Assembly: GCF_031326225.1 (NCBI RefSeq)
Contig: NZ_CP133720.1
Coordinates: 868,001 to 932,000 of the forward strand
Length of the DNA: 64,000 bases
Source of the DNA: Undibacterium cyanobacteriorum
Lineage (GTDB): Bacteria > Pseudomonadota > Gammaproteobacteria > Burkholderiales > Burkholderiaceae_D
Direction: 5' to 3'
Made by a program: the position numbers and the translations under genes. The notes beneath the pieces are model-generated. The model was not told the DNA's origin and ran no database searches. It saw only the letters and a list, made by a program, of their open reading frames with translations. Positions 26,857 to 34,601 of this stretch are shown one piece after another. Position 1 is the first letter of the stretch. Each line of letters starts with the position of its first letter.

Positions 26857-28335
26857 ATGACTGCGCCTGACCAATCAACGCCGACGAAGCCCACTACAGC
26901 AGCGGATCAAAGTGATCATCGTATGCCTACTTTAGACTCAACATCCGTCAAACGCGGTGCACGCTGGTCGATTAATACGCGACTGATCTTGGGTCTGAGC
27001 GTGATTTTGTTGATCTGTTTTGGGCTTTATCAAACTTCGCTGTATTTCATGCCTGAGGCGATGCCGCAATGGAGTGTCGCCTTCCTTTTTCTCGCCATCT
27101 TTTTGATGTTGGCTTGGGTTCGGCAGGTGCTTGGTCCGCTCTACGAAATGATGCGAGCCATGGCGGGCACGGTATTGAGTTATCAAGACAAAGATTTTTC
27201 GATTGGCCTCAATTGGACCCGCAACGATGAGATGGCGGATTTAGTCGATGCGCATAATCATTTGGGTGCGGTATTACGTGAACAGCGTTTAGACTTGGTG
27301 CAACGTGAGCTATTACTCGATAGTATGCTACAGAACACTCCAGTCGCCATGCTATTGATTGGGCAGCGCGGGCATATTGTGTTCGCCAATATCACGGCGC
27401 GCCAATTGCTTAATCGTGGGCGTAAGATTGAAGGCTACACCTTGCCAGAACTTTTGCAGCAACTATCACCTTCACTACGTGAGGCCTTGGCGCAGGGCGG
27501 TGATGGCCTATTCACGGTGCATGCACAGAAGTCGGTTCGGGACGAAGAGGTGAATCTAGGCGATACAACAGCCCCAACGCATTCTGTGGACGAAGACGAT
27601 ACCGATGAAATCTATCATCTATCGCGTCGAGAATTTATCCTGAACGGAACTGATCACGAACTACTATTGATTCGGCATTTGACTGTCGAGTTGCGTCGAC
27701 AAGAAGTACAGACCTGGAAGAAAGTGATCCGCGTGATTAGCCATGAACTCAACAATTCACTGGCCCCCGTCGCATCCTTGGCGCACTCGGCGAATGCCTT
27801 GGTTGAGCGTCAGCAATATCAACGTCTGCCGGAAATTTTGAGTACGATTGCCGATCGCGCCAAGCATCTTGAAGGATTTATTCATGGTTACGCACGATTT
27901 GCGAAACTGCCGACGCCACGTCTCGAGTCAACGCACTGGCAACAATTTATTGATGCCTTGCAGGCGCAAATGAGCTTTCAATTGATCGGACAAATTCCAG
28001 AAACGCCAGCCAATTTTGATCGCGCTCAGATGGAACAAGCACTGTTGAACTTACTGAAAAATGCGCACGAATCGGGTTCGCCGCCTGATGGTGTGAGTTT
28101 GGAATTACGTCGCAGTGCTGATGGTATTCGTATTGAAGTCGCGGATCGTGGTCCGGGTATGAGTGATACCGTGATGTCGAACGCGCTGGTGCCATTTTAC
28201 TCGACCAAACGCCACGGCACGGGCCTGGGTTTAGCGTTGGCGCGCGAGATTATCGAAGCACATGGTGGACGCATTAGCCTCAATAACCGTGAGTCTGGTG
28301 GCCTGGTGGTGAGTTTGATGTTACCTCAACATTGA
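26857..28335 (+). CDS. Membrane sensor histidine kinase (NtrY-like)
   Basis: A 492-residue kinase paired with the upstream NtrC-type regulator. Two close membrane helices (about residues 38-60 and 68-90) leave almost no periplasmic loop, so the signal may come from the membrane or the transporter itself. A HAMP-like stretch, a PAS-like region (NTPVAMLLIGQRGHIVFAN), the H-box VISHELNNSLAPVASLAHS, and the N and G boxes (DRGPGM, GTGLGLALAREI) follow. The start is uncertain: the ATG at 26857 has no clear Shine-Dalgarno, and an ATG at 26923 would remove a Thr/Pro-rich leader. Confidence 0.87.
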   Translation: MTAPDQSTPTKPTTAADQSDHRMPTLDSTSVKRGARWSINTRLILGLSVILLICFGLYQTSLYFMPEAMPQWSVAFLFLAIFLMLAWVRQVLGPLYEMMRAMAGTVLSYQDKDFSIGLNWTRNDEMADLVDAHNHLGAVLREQRLDLVQRELLLDSMLQNTPVAMLLIGQRGHIVFANITARQLLNRGRKIEGYTLPELLQQLSPSLREALAQGGDGLFTVHAQKSVRDEEVNLGDTTAPTHSVDEDDTDEIYHLSRREFILNGTDHELLLIRHLTVELRRQEVQTWKKVIRVISHELNNSLAPVASLAHSANALVERQQYQRLPEILSTIADRAKHLEGFIHGYARFAKLPTPRLESTHWQQFIDALQAQMSFQLIGQIPETPANFDRAQMEQALLNLLKNAHESGSPPDGVSLELRRSADGIRIEVADRGPGMSDTVMSNALVPFYSTKRHGTGLGLALAREIIEAHGGRISLNNRESGGLVVSLMLPQH

Positions 28336-28488
28336 TGAGCTACGCTTTCCAGCAAATATGCAGCTGATCTGAAATTCAAGTATCCTTGCGGTTTTCTTCC
28401 GCGAGACCTGTGTTTCACCAGACTTTTTTTGCACAAAACATGGGGCATCAGCCGTCGTCTTCAGAATTCAAAAAGTGAGTTAAATCAA

Positions 28489-29040
28489 ATGGGAAATCGA
28501 CTTTCAAAAATTGCGACACGTACCGGAGATGCTGGCACCACCGGTCTTGGTGATGGTAGTCGTATCGATAAAGATGCTTTGCGCGTTCATGCGATGGGCG
28601 ATGTCGATGAATTGAATTCGCAACTTGGTGTCTTAATTTGCGAAGATATTCCGGATGGCATGAAGCAAGAGTTGCTATCAATTCAGCATGATTTGTTCGA
28701 CATGGGTGGGGAGTTGTGTATTCCGGGCTACACCTTGATCACAGAAGCGCAGGTGTTGCGTCTCGACGCCTTATTGGCAAAATACAACGCAGATTTGCCA
28801 CCTTTGAAAGATTTCATTTTGCCTGGCGGCTCTCGCGCGGCGGCGATCGCTCATGTGTGCCGTACCGTCTGCCGTCGTGCCGAACGTGCGATTGTCAGTG
28901 TTGGTAAAGCAGAGCAAATCAATGAAGCACCACGCCAATATATGAACAGATTGTCAGATCTGTTATTCGTTTTGTCGCGGGTATTGAATCGTTATGCGGG
29001 TGGCAATGATGTTTTGTGGGAGAAGGAACGTCAGCGCTAA
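28489..29040 (+). CDS. Corrinoid adenosyltransferase, PduO type
   Basis: A 183-residue ATP:cob(I)alamin adenosyltransferase. The N-terminal TRTGDAGTTGLGDGSR holds the ATP-binding residues, GDVDELNSQLG and the helix ILPGGSRAAAIAHVCRTVCRRAER are family signatures, and RLSDLLFVLSRVLNR closes the five-helix bundle. It makes adenosylcobalamin. The ATG at 28489 puts the motif near residue 10 as usual. I found no cobalamin riboswitch in the 150 bases upstream. A short hairpin and T-run near 28430 precede it and may terminate the kinase transcript. Confidence 0.92.
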   Translation: MGNRLSKIATRTGDAGTTGLGDGSRIDKDALRVHAMGDVDELNSQLGVLICEDIPDGMKQELLSIQHDLFDMGGELCIPGYTLITEAQVLRLDALLAKYNADLPPLKDFILPGGSRAAAIAHVCRTVCRRAERAIVSVGKAEQINEAPRQYMNRLSDLLFVLSRVLNRYAGGNDVLWEKERQR

Positions 29041-29223
29041 TCTTTGTAGATTAGCTGGATTTTTCGAACAAGGAAAGTGCTATAAAACCACAGCCGAAGG
29101 CACGCAACACAGCACTGGTTTAATTTTTTTAGCTGCTTTATGATGAAGTCGTCAGTGGTTTCGATGTGGTGCGTTTGGCTTCACGCGTAACGACTGATCA
29201 TCCTCAACGTGTGGGAGGTCATC

Positions 29224-29784
29224 ATGCCAAAGTGGGTTGAGCAAGCAGCAAAGAATGATTTGGAAATCATCGAAGATGGTCAGTGCCAGCTTTGTGGTTC
29301 CGACACCTTGCATGGTATTACCGAATGTGTCGCCACGGCCGGTAAGATCACTCACAAAATTTCCAAAGAAAAAGGTCTTGAGCATATGACCATTTTCTTG
29401 TGCATGGATGCTCACGCCCTACAACATACTTTGATTCATGCACGTTGGAATAATCATTTTCACCTTGCACGTCTCCATTTAATTTTAATCGACCAGATAC
29501 AGTGGGACTATGATTTGACCACGGTACTCAATGAAGTCTTGGATGATTACAAAGAAGAGCACACCGCCGAGAAAGTGATTGAACCTGACGCCGCACATCG
29601 CGCAAAGATGACCGTTACCGATGTCGATGCTGCACACGACGATGAAGAATATATCGACCTAGTTTGGCAGTGGGCGCAGCAAGTGTACGAATCTTTTTCT
29701 GATAGCCACGCGATTGCCCGCCGTATCGCTGACTTGTTCCGTCAACGCTGTGAAGCTGATCTCGCTGATAGCGACGCTGTTTGA
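29224..29784 (+). CDS. DUF5946-like metal-binding protein
   Basis: A 186-residue protein starting at ATG 29224 after GGGAGG. A Cys pair C21-x2-C24 (CQLCGSD) and several His residues in the segment DAHALQHTLIHARWNN followed by HFHLARLHLILI resemble the DUF5946 family pattern. The C-terminal third is acidic and helical. Function unknown; zinc binding is inferred. It stands between the adenosyltransferase and a VOC protein with no overlap to either. Confidence 0.65.
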   Translation: MPKWVEQAAKNDLEIIEDGQCQLCGSDTLHGITECVATAGKITHKISKEKGLEHMTIFLCMDAHALQHTLIHARWNNHFHLARLHLILIDQIQWDYDLTTVLNEVLDDYKEEHTAEKVIEPDAAHRAKMTVTDVDAAHDDEEYIDLVWQWAQQVYESFSDSHAIARRIADLFRQRCEADLADSDAV

Positions 29785-29961
29785 TTTTTTTCTGAGCGAG
29801 CGCTTGGATAGCGCGTGACGAGGAGCGTCGCCACGAGCTCCCCCCTTCAATCATCGTTGAGCATGTTTGAAGTGTGTGGCTCGGTGCAACTGACAGTAGC
29901 TTCTTCTAGTCTCCTTCTAATCTGCTTCCAATTTTTTACCTTCTGATTTCTTTAGAAATAT

Positions 29962-30300
29962 ATGAGCCTTTCTGTCCTGTTGCGCTGCCACGCCATTGAG
30001 CAAAGCCGACGCTTTTATGAAGACGTGTTGAAGTTGCGCACTGAGGATCTCAACGAACACAGTATTTCGGTGTTTTGTGGCGATTCGGAAATCATGTTGA
30101 CGGATTTAGACTTGTGGCAAGCTCAACCGCACATGAGTGGCACGATTTATCTCGGTGTCGTCGATGTGGACGCTTGGTTCGGGCGCTTGCAATCTTGTTG
30201 TGAGATGGTATGGCCACTGCAAGAGATGCCTTACGGTACGCGCGAGTTCGCCATTCGCGATTGCAATGGATACATACTGGCATTTGTGCAAAAAAATTGA
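29962..30300 (+). CDS. VOC (glyoxalase/bleomycin resistance) superfamily protein
   Basis: A 112-residue single-module VOC protein. It shows the beta-alpha-beta-beta-beta repeat (IEQSRRFYEDVLKL near residue 14 and YGTREFAIRDCNGYILAFVQ at the end). Possible metal ligands are H9 and Glu residues near 97, but a full set is not obvious, so it may bind ligand without metal. Function cannot be deduced. No strong ribosome binding site. Confidence 0.75.
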   Translation: MSLSVLLRCHAIEQSRRFYEDVLKLRTEDLNEHSISVFCGDSEIMLTDLDLWQAQPHMSGTIYLGVVDVDAWFGRLQSCCEMVWPLQEMPYGTREFAIRDCNGYILAFVQKN

Positions 30301-30452
30301 CGAAATGCTCTTGGATTGTGACGTTTTGCAACGCGTTTTGACAATGGGGCGGGGTAATCAACTCGAATCCACAGGAAATCACGTAATTGCACTAGGGGAA
30401 GGCGAAAAATATCCTACAATGTGCGCTTAATTTTCATTTCAGGATAGGCACT

Positions 30453-31691
30453 ATGGCAGTTAATTCTCCTATTCCCGTCGCTGCAGATCTCAAGCCAGTG
30501 AAGGGTATCGAACTGGGATTTGCACAAGCGGGTATTCGTAAGGCGAATCGTAAAGACCTATTGGTCATGCGTTTGGCGCCAACTGCCACGGTGGCTGGCG
30601 TGTTCACAACCAATCGTTTTTGCGCAGCTCCGGTTCAAGTTTGTAAAGCCCATTTGGAAAGCCCGCATATGGCGGCCGGCCCTATTCGCGCTTTAATCGT
30701 GAATACCGGTAATGCGAATGCTGGTACCGGTGATGCTGGCTTGGCTGCGGCGAATGCCACCTGTGCGGCATTGGCAGAATTTCTCCAGTGTGAACCTTCG
30801 CAGATTTTGCCATTCTCCACGGGTGTTATTTTGGAACAGTTGCCAGTCGATCGTTTGATCGCTGGCATTCCTGCTGCAATCGCGAGCTTGAGCGAGAATA
30901 ATTGGCTAGACGCAGCAGAAGCCATCATGACCACCGATACGCAGCCGAAAGCGGCATCGACTTTTGTGGTGATCAACGGCGTGCGCGTCAACATGACCGG
31001 TATCAGTAAAGGTGCTGGCATGATCAAACCGAATATGGCAACCATGCTCGGCTTCTTGGCCTTAGACGCGAAGGTGTCGCAACCGGTGTTAGATCATTTG
31101 GTGAAGACAGCTGCTGATCATTCATTCAATAGCATTACGATTGATGGCGATACTTCGACTAACGATTCCTTCATGTTGATCGCAACAGGCGCATCAGCCT
31201 TGGAAATCAATGATATTGAATCGGCCGAATACAAAGCTTTGGCGACTGCGGTGATTGGTTTGTCGCAAAAGTTAGCGCACATGATTGTGCGTGACGGTGA
31301 AGGGGCAACCAAGTTCATCAGCATCGAAGTTGAAGAAGGCCGCGATGTGGAAGAGTGCCGCAAGATCGCCTATTCGATCGCCCATTCTCCTTTGGTGAAG
31401 ACTGCTTTCTTTGCCTCTGATCCTAATCTCGGACGTATCCTGGCAGCGATTGGCTATGCTGGCGTGAATGACCTCGATGTCAGCAAACTCAATTTGTATT
31501 TGGATGATGTGTGGGTTGCTAAGAATGGTGGGCGCAACCCAGAATATCGTGAAGAAGATGGCCAACGTGTCATGAAGCAAAGCGAGATTACGATACGTGT
31601 GAAGCTCTCGCGCGGCATTGCCAATGCGACGATTTGGACTTGCGATTTGTCGCATGACTACGTTTCTATTAACGCTGACTACCGTTCCTAA
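30453..31691 (+). CDS. argJ: Bifunctional glutamate N-acetyltransferase/ornithine acetyltransferase
   Basis: A 412-residue ArgJ that recycles the acetyl group from N-acetylornithine to glutamate in arginine synthesis. The self-cleavage site lies in KPNMATML, with the nucleophilic T197 that becomes the N-terminus of the beta chain; VNTGNANAGTG and SFNSITIDGDTSTND are further signatures. AGGATAG precedes the ATG. Together with DUF815 and mutT downstream it forms an arrangement common in betaproteobacteria. A terminator-like stem follows. Confidence 0.96.
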   Translation: MAVNSPIPVAADLKPVKGIELGFAQAGIRKANRKDLLVMRLAPTATVAGVFTTNRFCAAPVQVCKAHLESPHMAAGPIRALIVNTGNANAGTGDAGLAAANATCAALAEFLQCEPSQILPFSTGVILEQLPVDRLIAGIPAAIASLSENNWLDAAEAIMTTDTQPKAASTFVVINGVRVNMTGISKGAGMIKPNMATMLGFLALDAKVSQPVLDHLVKTAADHSFNSITIDGDTSTNDSFMLIATGASALEINDIESAEYKALATAVIGLSQKLAHMIVRDGEGATKFISIEVEEGRDVEECRKIAYSIAHSPLVKTAFFASDPNLGRILAAIGYAGVNDLDVSKLNLYLDDVWVAKNGGRNPEYREEDGQRVMKQSEITIRVKLSRGIANATIWTCDLSHDYVSINADYRS

Positions 31692-31738
31692 CGTCTGGCG
31701 AAGAATTCGTTCTGAGGCCTTGTAGTAAACATGAATGA

Positions 31739-31776
31739 ACAGCGCAGCCGAAATGCAGATCGTGCGCTGTTTTATT
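31739..31776 (+). terminator. Terminator after argJ
   Basis: ACAGCGCA (31739-31746) pairs with TGCGCTGT (31763-31770) around a 16-base loop and is followed by TTTATT. It probably separates argJ from the DUF815 gene. Confidence 0.65.
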
Positions 31777-31875
31777 CACATCACAGTCACTTCACAATTT
31801 CTTTGAACGGAGGTCAAGCTTAGTGAATAAACTTGATCTTTTGTTTGTCTTTATCGATCGATATCAATCTGTATC

Positions 31876-32742
31876 ATGAGCTCGCTAGAACAATTCCTCC
31901 AACGTGCAGAAGGTGTACTGACACGTCTTGAACAGCTGATGCCAGCTCCGTTTGTCGCGCCAGATTGGACCGCGAGTACGGCGTTTCGTTGGCGCAAAAG
32001 AAGTTATCAGCATGCGTATTTGCAGCCGGTGAAAATTCAAGCGAGTTTAAGCTTGGCAGATCTGAAGCACGTCGATCGCCAAAAACAATTAATTGAACAG
32101 AATACACGTCAGTTTGTCAGCGGTAAGCCGGCCAACAATGTGCTGCTCACAGGAGCACGTGGCACCGGAAAATCGTCTTTAATTAAAGCGTGTTTGCGCG
32201 AATTCGCGGAGCAGGGTTTGCGCTTAATTGAGGTCGATAAAAGCGATATGGGTGATCTTCCTGATATCGTTGACTTAGTCGCGGAACGTCCAGAAAAATT
32301 CGTTCTTTTTTGCGATGACCTGTCTTTTGAAAATGGTGAAGCCAGTTACAAGGCCTTGAAAGTGGCCTTGGATGGCAGCATCGCTGGGACATCGCCCAAC
32401 GTTCTGATTTATGCGACCTCCAATCGACGTCACTTATTGCCAGAAAATGTGTCGGATAACGATGGGTATACGCACGGCGATGATGGCGATTTGCATCCGG
32501 GCGAGACCATCGAGGAAAAGATCTCCTTATCCGAGCGCTTCGGCTTGTGGGTGTCGTTCTACTCCTTCCGTCAAGATGATTATCTGGATATCGTGGCACA
32601 TTGGTTGCGCAGTTTTCAGTGTAACGAAGCGCAAATCGAAGCGTCTCGAACCGAAGCTTTGCAATGGGCGCTGCAACGTGGCTCACGTTCCGGACGTGTC
32701 GCATGGCAGTTCGCACGTGATTATGCCGGACGCATCCTGTAA
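31876..32742 (+). CDS. DUF815 family ATPase
   Basis: A 288-residue AAA+-type P-loop ATPase of family DUF815. Walker A is at residues 93-100 (GARGTGKS), Walker B reads FVLFCDDLSF, and the sensor segment YATSNRRHLLPE follows. The cellular role of the family is not established. It sits between argJ and a Nudix gene and is close enough to the latter (36 bases) to share a transcript. The insertion around residue 200 is rich in acid and Gly (NDGYTHGDDGDLH). Confidence 0.9.
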   Translation: MSSLEQFLQRAEGVLTRLEQLMPAPFVAPDWTASTAFRWRKRSYQHAYLQPVKIQASLSLADLKHVDRQKQLIEQNTRQFVSGKPANNVLLTGARGTGKSSLIKACLREFAEQGLRLIEVDKSDMGDLPDIVDLVAERPEKFVLFCDDLSFENGEASYKALKVALDGSIAGTSPNVLIYATSNRRHLLPENVSDNDGYTHGDDGDLHPGETIEEKISLSERFGLWVSFYSFRQDDYLDIVAHWLRSFQCNEAQIEASRTEALQWALQRGSRSGRVAWQFARDYAGRIL

Positions 32743-32778
32743 GCCGTTGCGGATCATAGAGTAAAGAGGCAAGCATCG

Positions 32779-33255
32779 ATGACGCAATCAGAAATCAGGC
32801 AATCAAATGCAACGCAGCCAGAAGCAAAGCTAGGCCAGGAGCCCAATGCGAGCGCCAAGGCCATTGACGTTGCGGTTGGCATCCTCATGCGCCCGAATGG
32901 AGATGTCCTGTTGGGACAACGCCCGCAGGGGAAACCTTATGCCGGCTATTGGGAATTCCCTGGTGGGAAAGTTGAGGCCAACGAGGACGTGGCAAGCGCT
33001 TTGCGGCGCGAATTCATGGAAGAGCTCGGTGTGAGCATCGTTTGCGCTGAAGCTTGGTGTTGCGTTGAGCATGTTTATCCGCACGCCCATGTGCGCTTGC
33101 ACTTCTACATCTCACGCCACTGGGAAGGTGAACCGCAAAGCCTCGAGGGCCAGGCCTTCGCTTGGCAAGGTGCTGTCGATGTGCAACCCTTACTACCTGC
33201 CACCATTCCGCTCCTTCAAGATCTTGATGAAGTGCGACGCGCAGTGCAAAGCTGA
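32779..33255 (+). CDS. mutT: Nudix hydrolase, MutT-like
   Basis: A 158-residue pyrophosphohydrolase. The complete Nudix box G-x5-E-x7-REUxEExGU is present at about residues 59-81 (GGKVEANED and RREFMEELGV). MutT removes 8-oxo-dGTP from the nucleotide pool; the VAVGILMRPNGDVLLGQRP start fits MutT. An N-terminal Gln/Ala-rich extension of about 30 residues is unusual. AGAGG precedes the ATG. Convergent with the next gene with only a 10-base gap. Confidence 0.88.
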   Translation: MTQSEIRQSNATQPEAKLGQEPNASAKAIDVAVGILMRPNGDVLLGQRPQGKPYAGYWEFPGGKVEANEDVASALRREFMEELGVSIVCAEAWCCVEHVYPHAHVRLHFYISRHWEGEPQSLEGQAFAWQGAVDVQPLLPATIPLLQDLDEVRRAVQS

Positions 33256-33265
33256 AGCGGCTATT

Positions 33266-34069
33266 TCATTTAGCGGCGTTGAGGTTTTGGAACATGCCAG
33301 TAACAATGTCCATTTGCTCTAAGATACGTTCGCTGGTTGTGGCGACGGTAGTGGAGAGCTGCTGGCTCAGCTTATTTTCACCTTGTTGTTTGATGGCGTA
33401 GTCAAAATAAACCCATTGCTGCTGCGCCAGTTTCAGCTCGTCATGTAAGCGTCTCTGCGTTTGACTGTTTTGCTCCAACACGTCCATATTGGCGAGAAAT
33501 TCTTTACGCAAGAGTTCTAATTCTCGTACATGATCATGGCTGGTCAGTTTCCACTGCGCGGCTTGATACAACTTTGCCATGCGCTGCGACAACATCCTTT
33601 GTCGGCCCGAGATGTTCACGAGTTGAGCAGTCTTTGAATTGGCGTGCAATTCAAATTGTTTAGTTAAATCTTCGGTCACCACGAGTAGCTGGTCACTGAG
33701 TTGCAAGATTTGTTTCGCATCTTTTTGATTAGGGGCTCGTCCAATGAGCAAATCTTTGTAGTTGAGCCATTGTTTCTCGGCCACCTGAAGTTGGTTTTTG
33801 ATCTCGGCCGTTGGTGCAAAGACTTTGAGTTCAATCAGTTGTTTGTCGAAGCTGGCAATCGAAGCATCGAAGATGCGACGAGACTGCTCAAGATCGACTG
33901 ACAAGCCTAATTGCATGTAGGCCTTTGCGATGCGTTGCGAAAGCATGCGTTGACGACCGGATTTGTTGATGGCATCGCTAGGACTTTGAATTTCGGCTTG
34001 GCTGAAATTGGGAATCAGACTGGAGCCCAAGACACAAGCGCTACTAAGAAGAAAATGGCGTCGTTGCAT
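33266..34069 (-). CDS. Exported stand-alone PilJ-type (type IV pili MCP N-terminal) domain protein
   Basis: A 267-residue protein with an RR-containing signal peptide (QRRHFLLSSACVLGSS; possibly Tat) and two copies of the PilJ/NarX-like sensor helix motif: SGRQRMLSQRIAKAY near residue 37 and SGRQRMLSQRMAKLY near 155. In chemoreceptors this module is the periplasmic sensor; here no membrane-spanning helix and no signalling domain follow. It could be a free periplasmic ligand-binding protein passing a signal to a partner. The tandem copies share the identical core SGRQRMLSQR. Confidence 0.8.
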   Translation of the reverse strand: MQRRHFLLSSACVLGSSLIPNFSQAEIQSPSDAINKSGRQRMLSQRIAKAYMQLGLSVDLEQSRRIFDASIASFDKQLIELKVFAPTAEIKNQLQVAEKQWLNYKDLLIGRAPNQKDAKQILQLSDQLLVVTEDLTKQFELHANSKTAQLVNISGRQRMLSQRMAKLYQAAQWKLTSHDHVRELELLRKEFLANMDVLEQNSQTQRRLHDELKLAQQQWVYFDYAIKQQGENKLSQQLSTTVATTSERILEQMDIVTGMFQNLNAAK

Positions 34070-34601
34070 GGCATGTTGAGATGAACTAAGGGAGTCTCTA
34101 TCATGCGTTTCTGCGCAGCCATTGAGTAGTCAACGAGAGAACTAGCGAGCTGATTTTTTGGAACTAGTCCTAGTGGCGAATATTTCGTAAAAGCGGGATG
34201 AGTTGGATTTTGACTCGATCGCAATAAAGGAAATTTATTTTCTTAATTCTTTGATTGTGATCTTGATGCGTTGAAGGAATTATTGTCATCGGCTTTAATA
34301 GCTATTCTTAAAGTTGCCACATTTAGTGCCGGATGGAAAGTTTCATATGTTTTCTAGTTCGCGACACTTTTTATGGGGAAAAGTTTCTAAACTCGCCTAA
34401 AAAACAGGCTTCATTAAAAAAAATTCAAGCAGCTTAAACATAACTTGTTGTAAATTTTTAGCATTTACTACAAATGTCGTAATTCTACTTATCTAGACAT
34501 CTTTTTTATTGTTTTTGATTGCTTTCTTAATTAGTATTTTTGCCTCTTCATGGAATTTATTTTTCATGTTGAGACACAAAAATACACAGGAAAGGAAAAT
34601 A
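34070..34601. other. Long AT-rich regulatory region upstream of the Oar-like receptor
   Basis: This 530-base stretch has no supported gene; short frames here lack ribosome binding sites. It is more AT-rich than its surroundings towards the right end and includes the leader and promoter of the TonB receptor, with a BlaI-type operator at 34466-34481. Confidence 0.6.
34466..34481 (+). promoter_or_regulatory. BlaI/MecI-type operator upstream of the Oar-like receptor gene
   Basis: TACTACA-AA-TGTCGTA differs from a perfect dyad in one position and equals in form the operators at 53279-53308 in front of the blaI-like gene. A possible promoter, TTGTTG (34445-34450) - 18 bases - TACAAA (34469-34474), would be covered by it. 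Lies 120 bases before the start codon. Confidence 0.68.

Noticed and set aside
28336..28488. Cobalamin riboswitch before the adenosyltransferase gene
   Set aside because: The region is too short and I see no B12-box-like conserved sequence.
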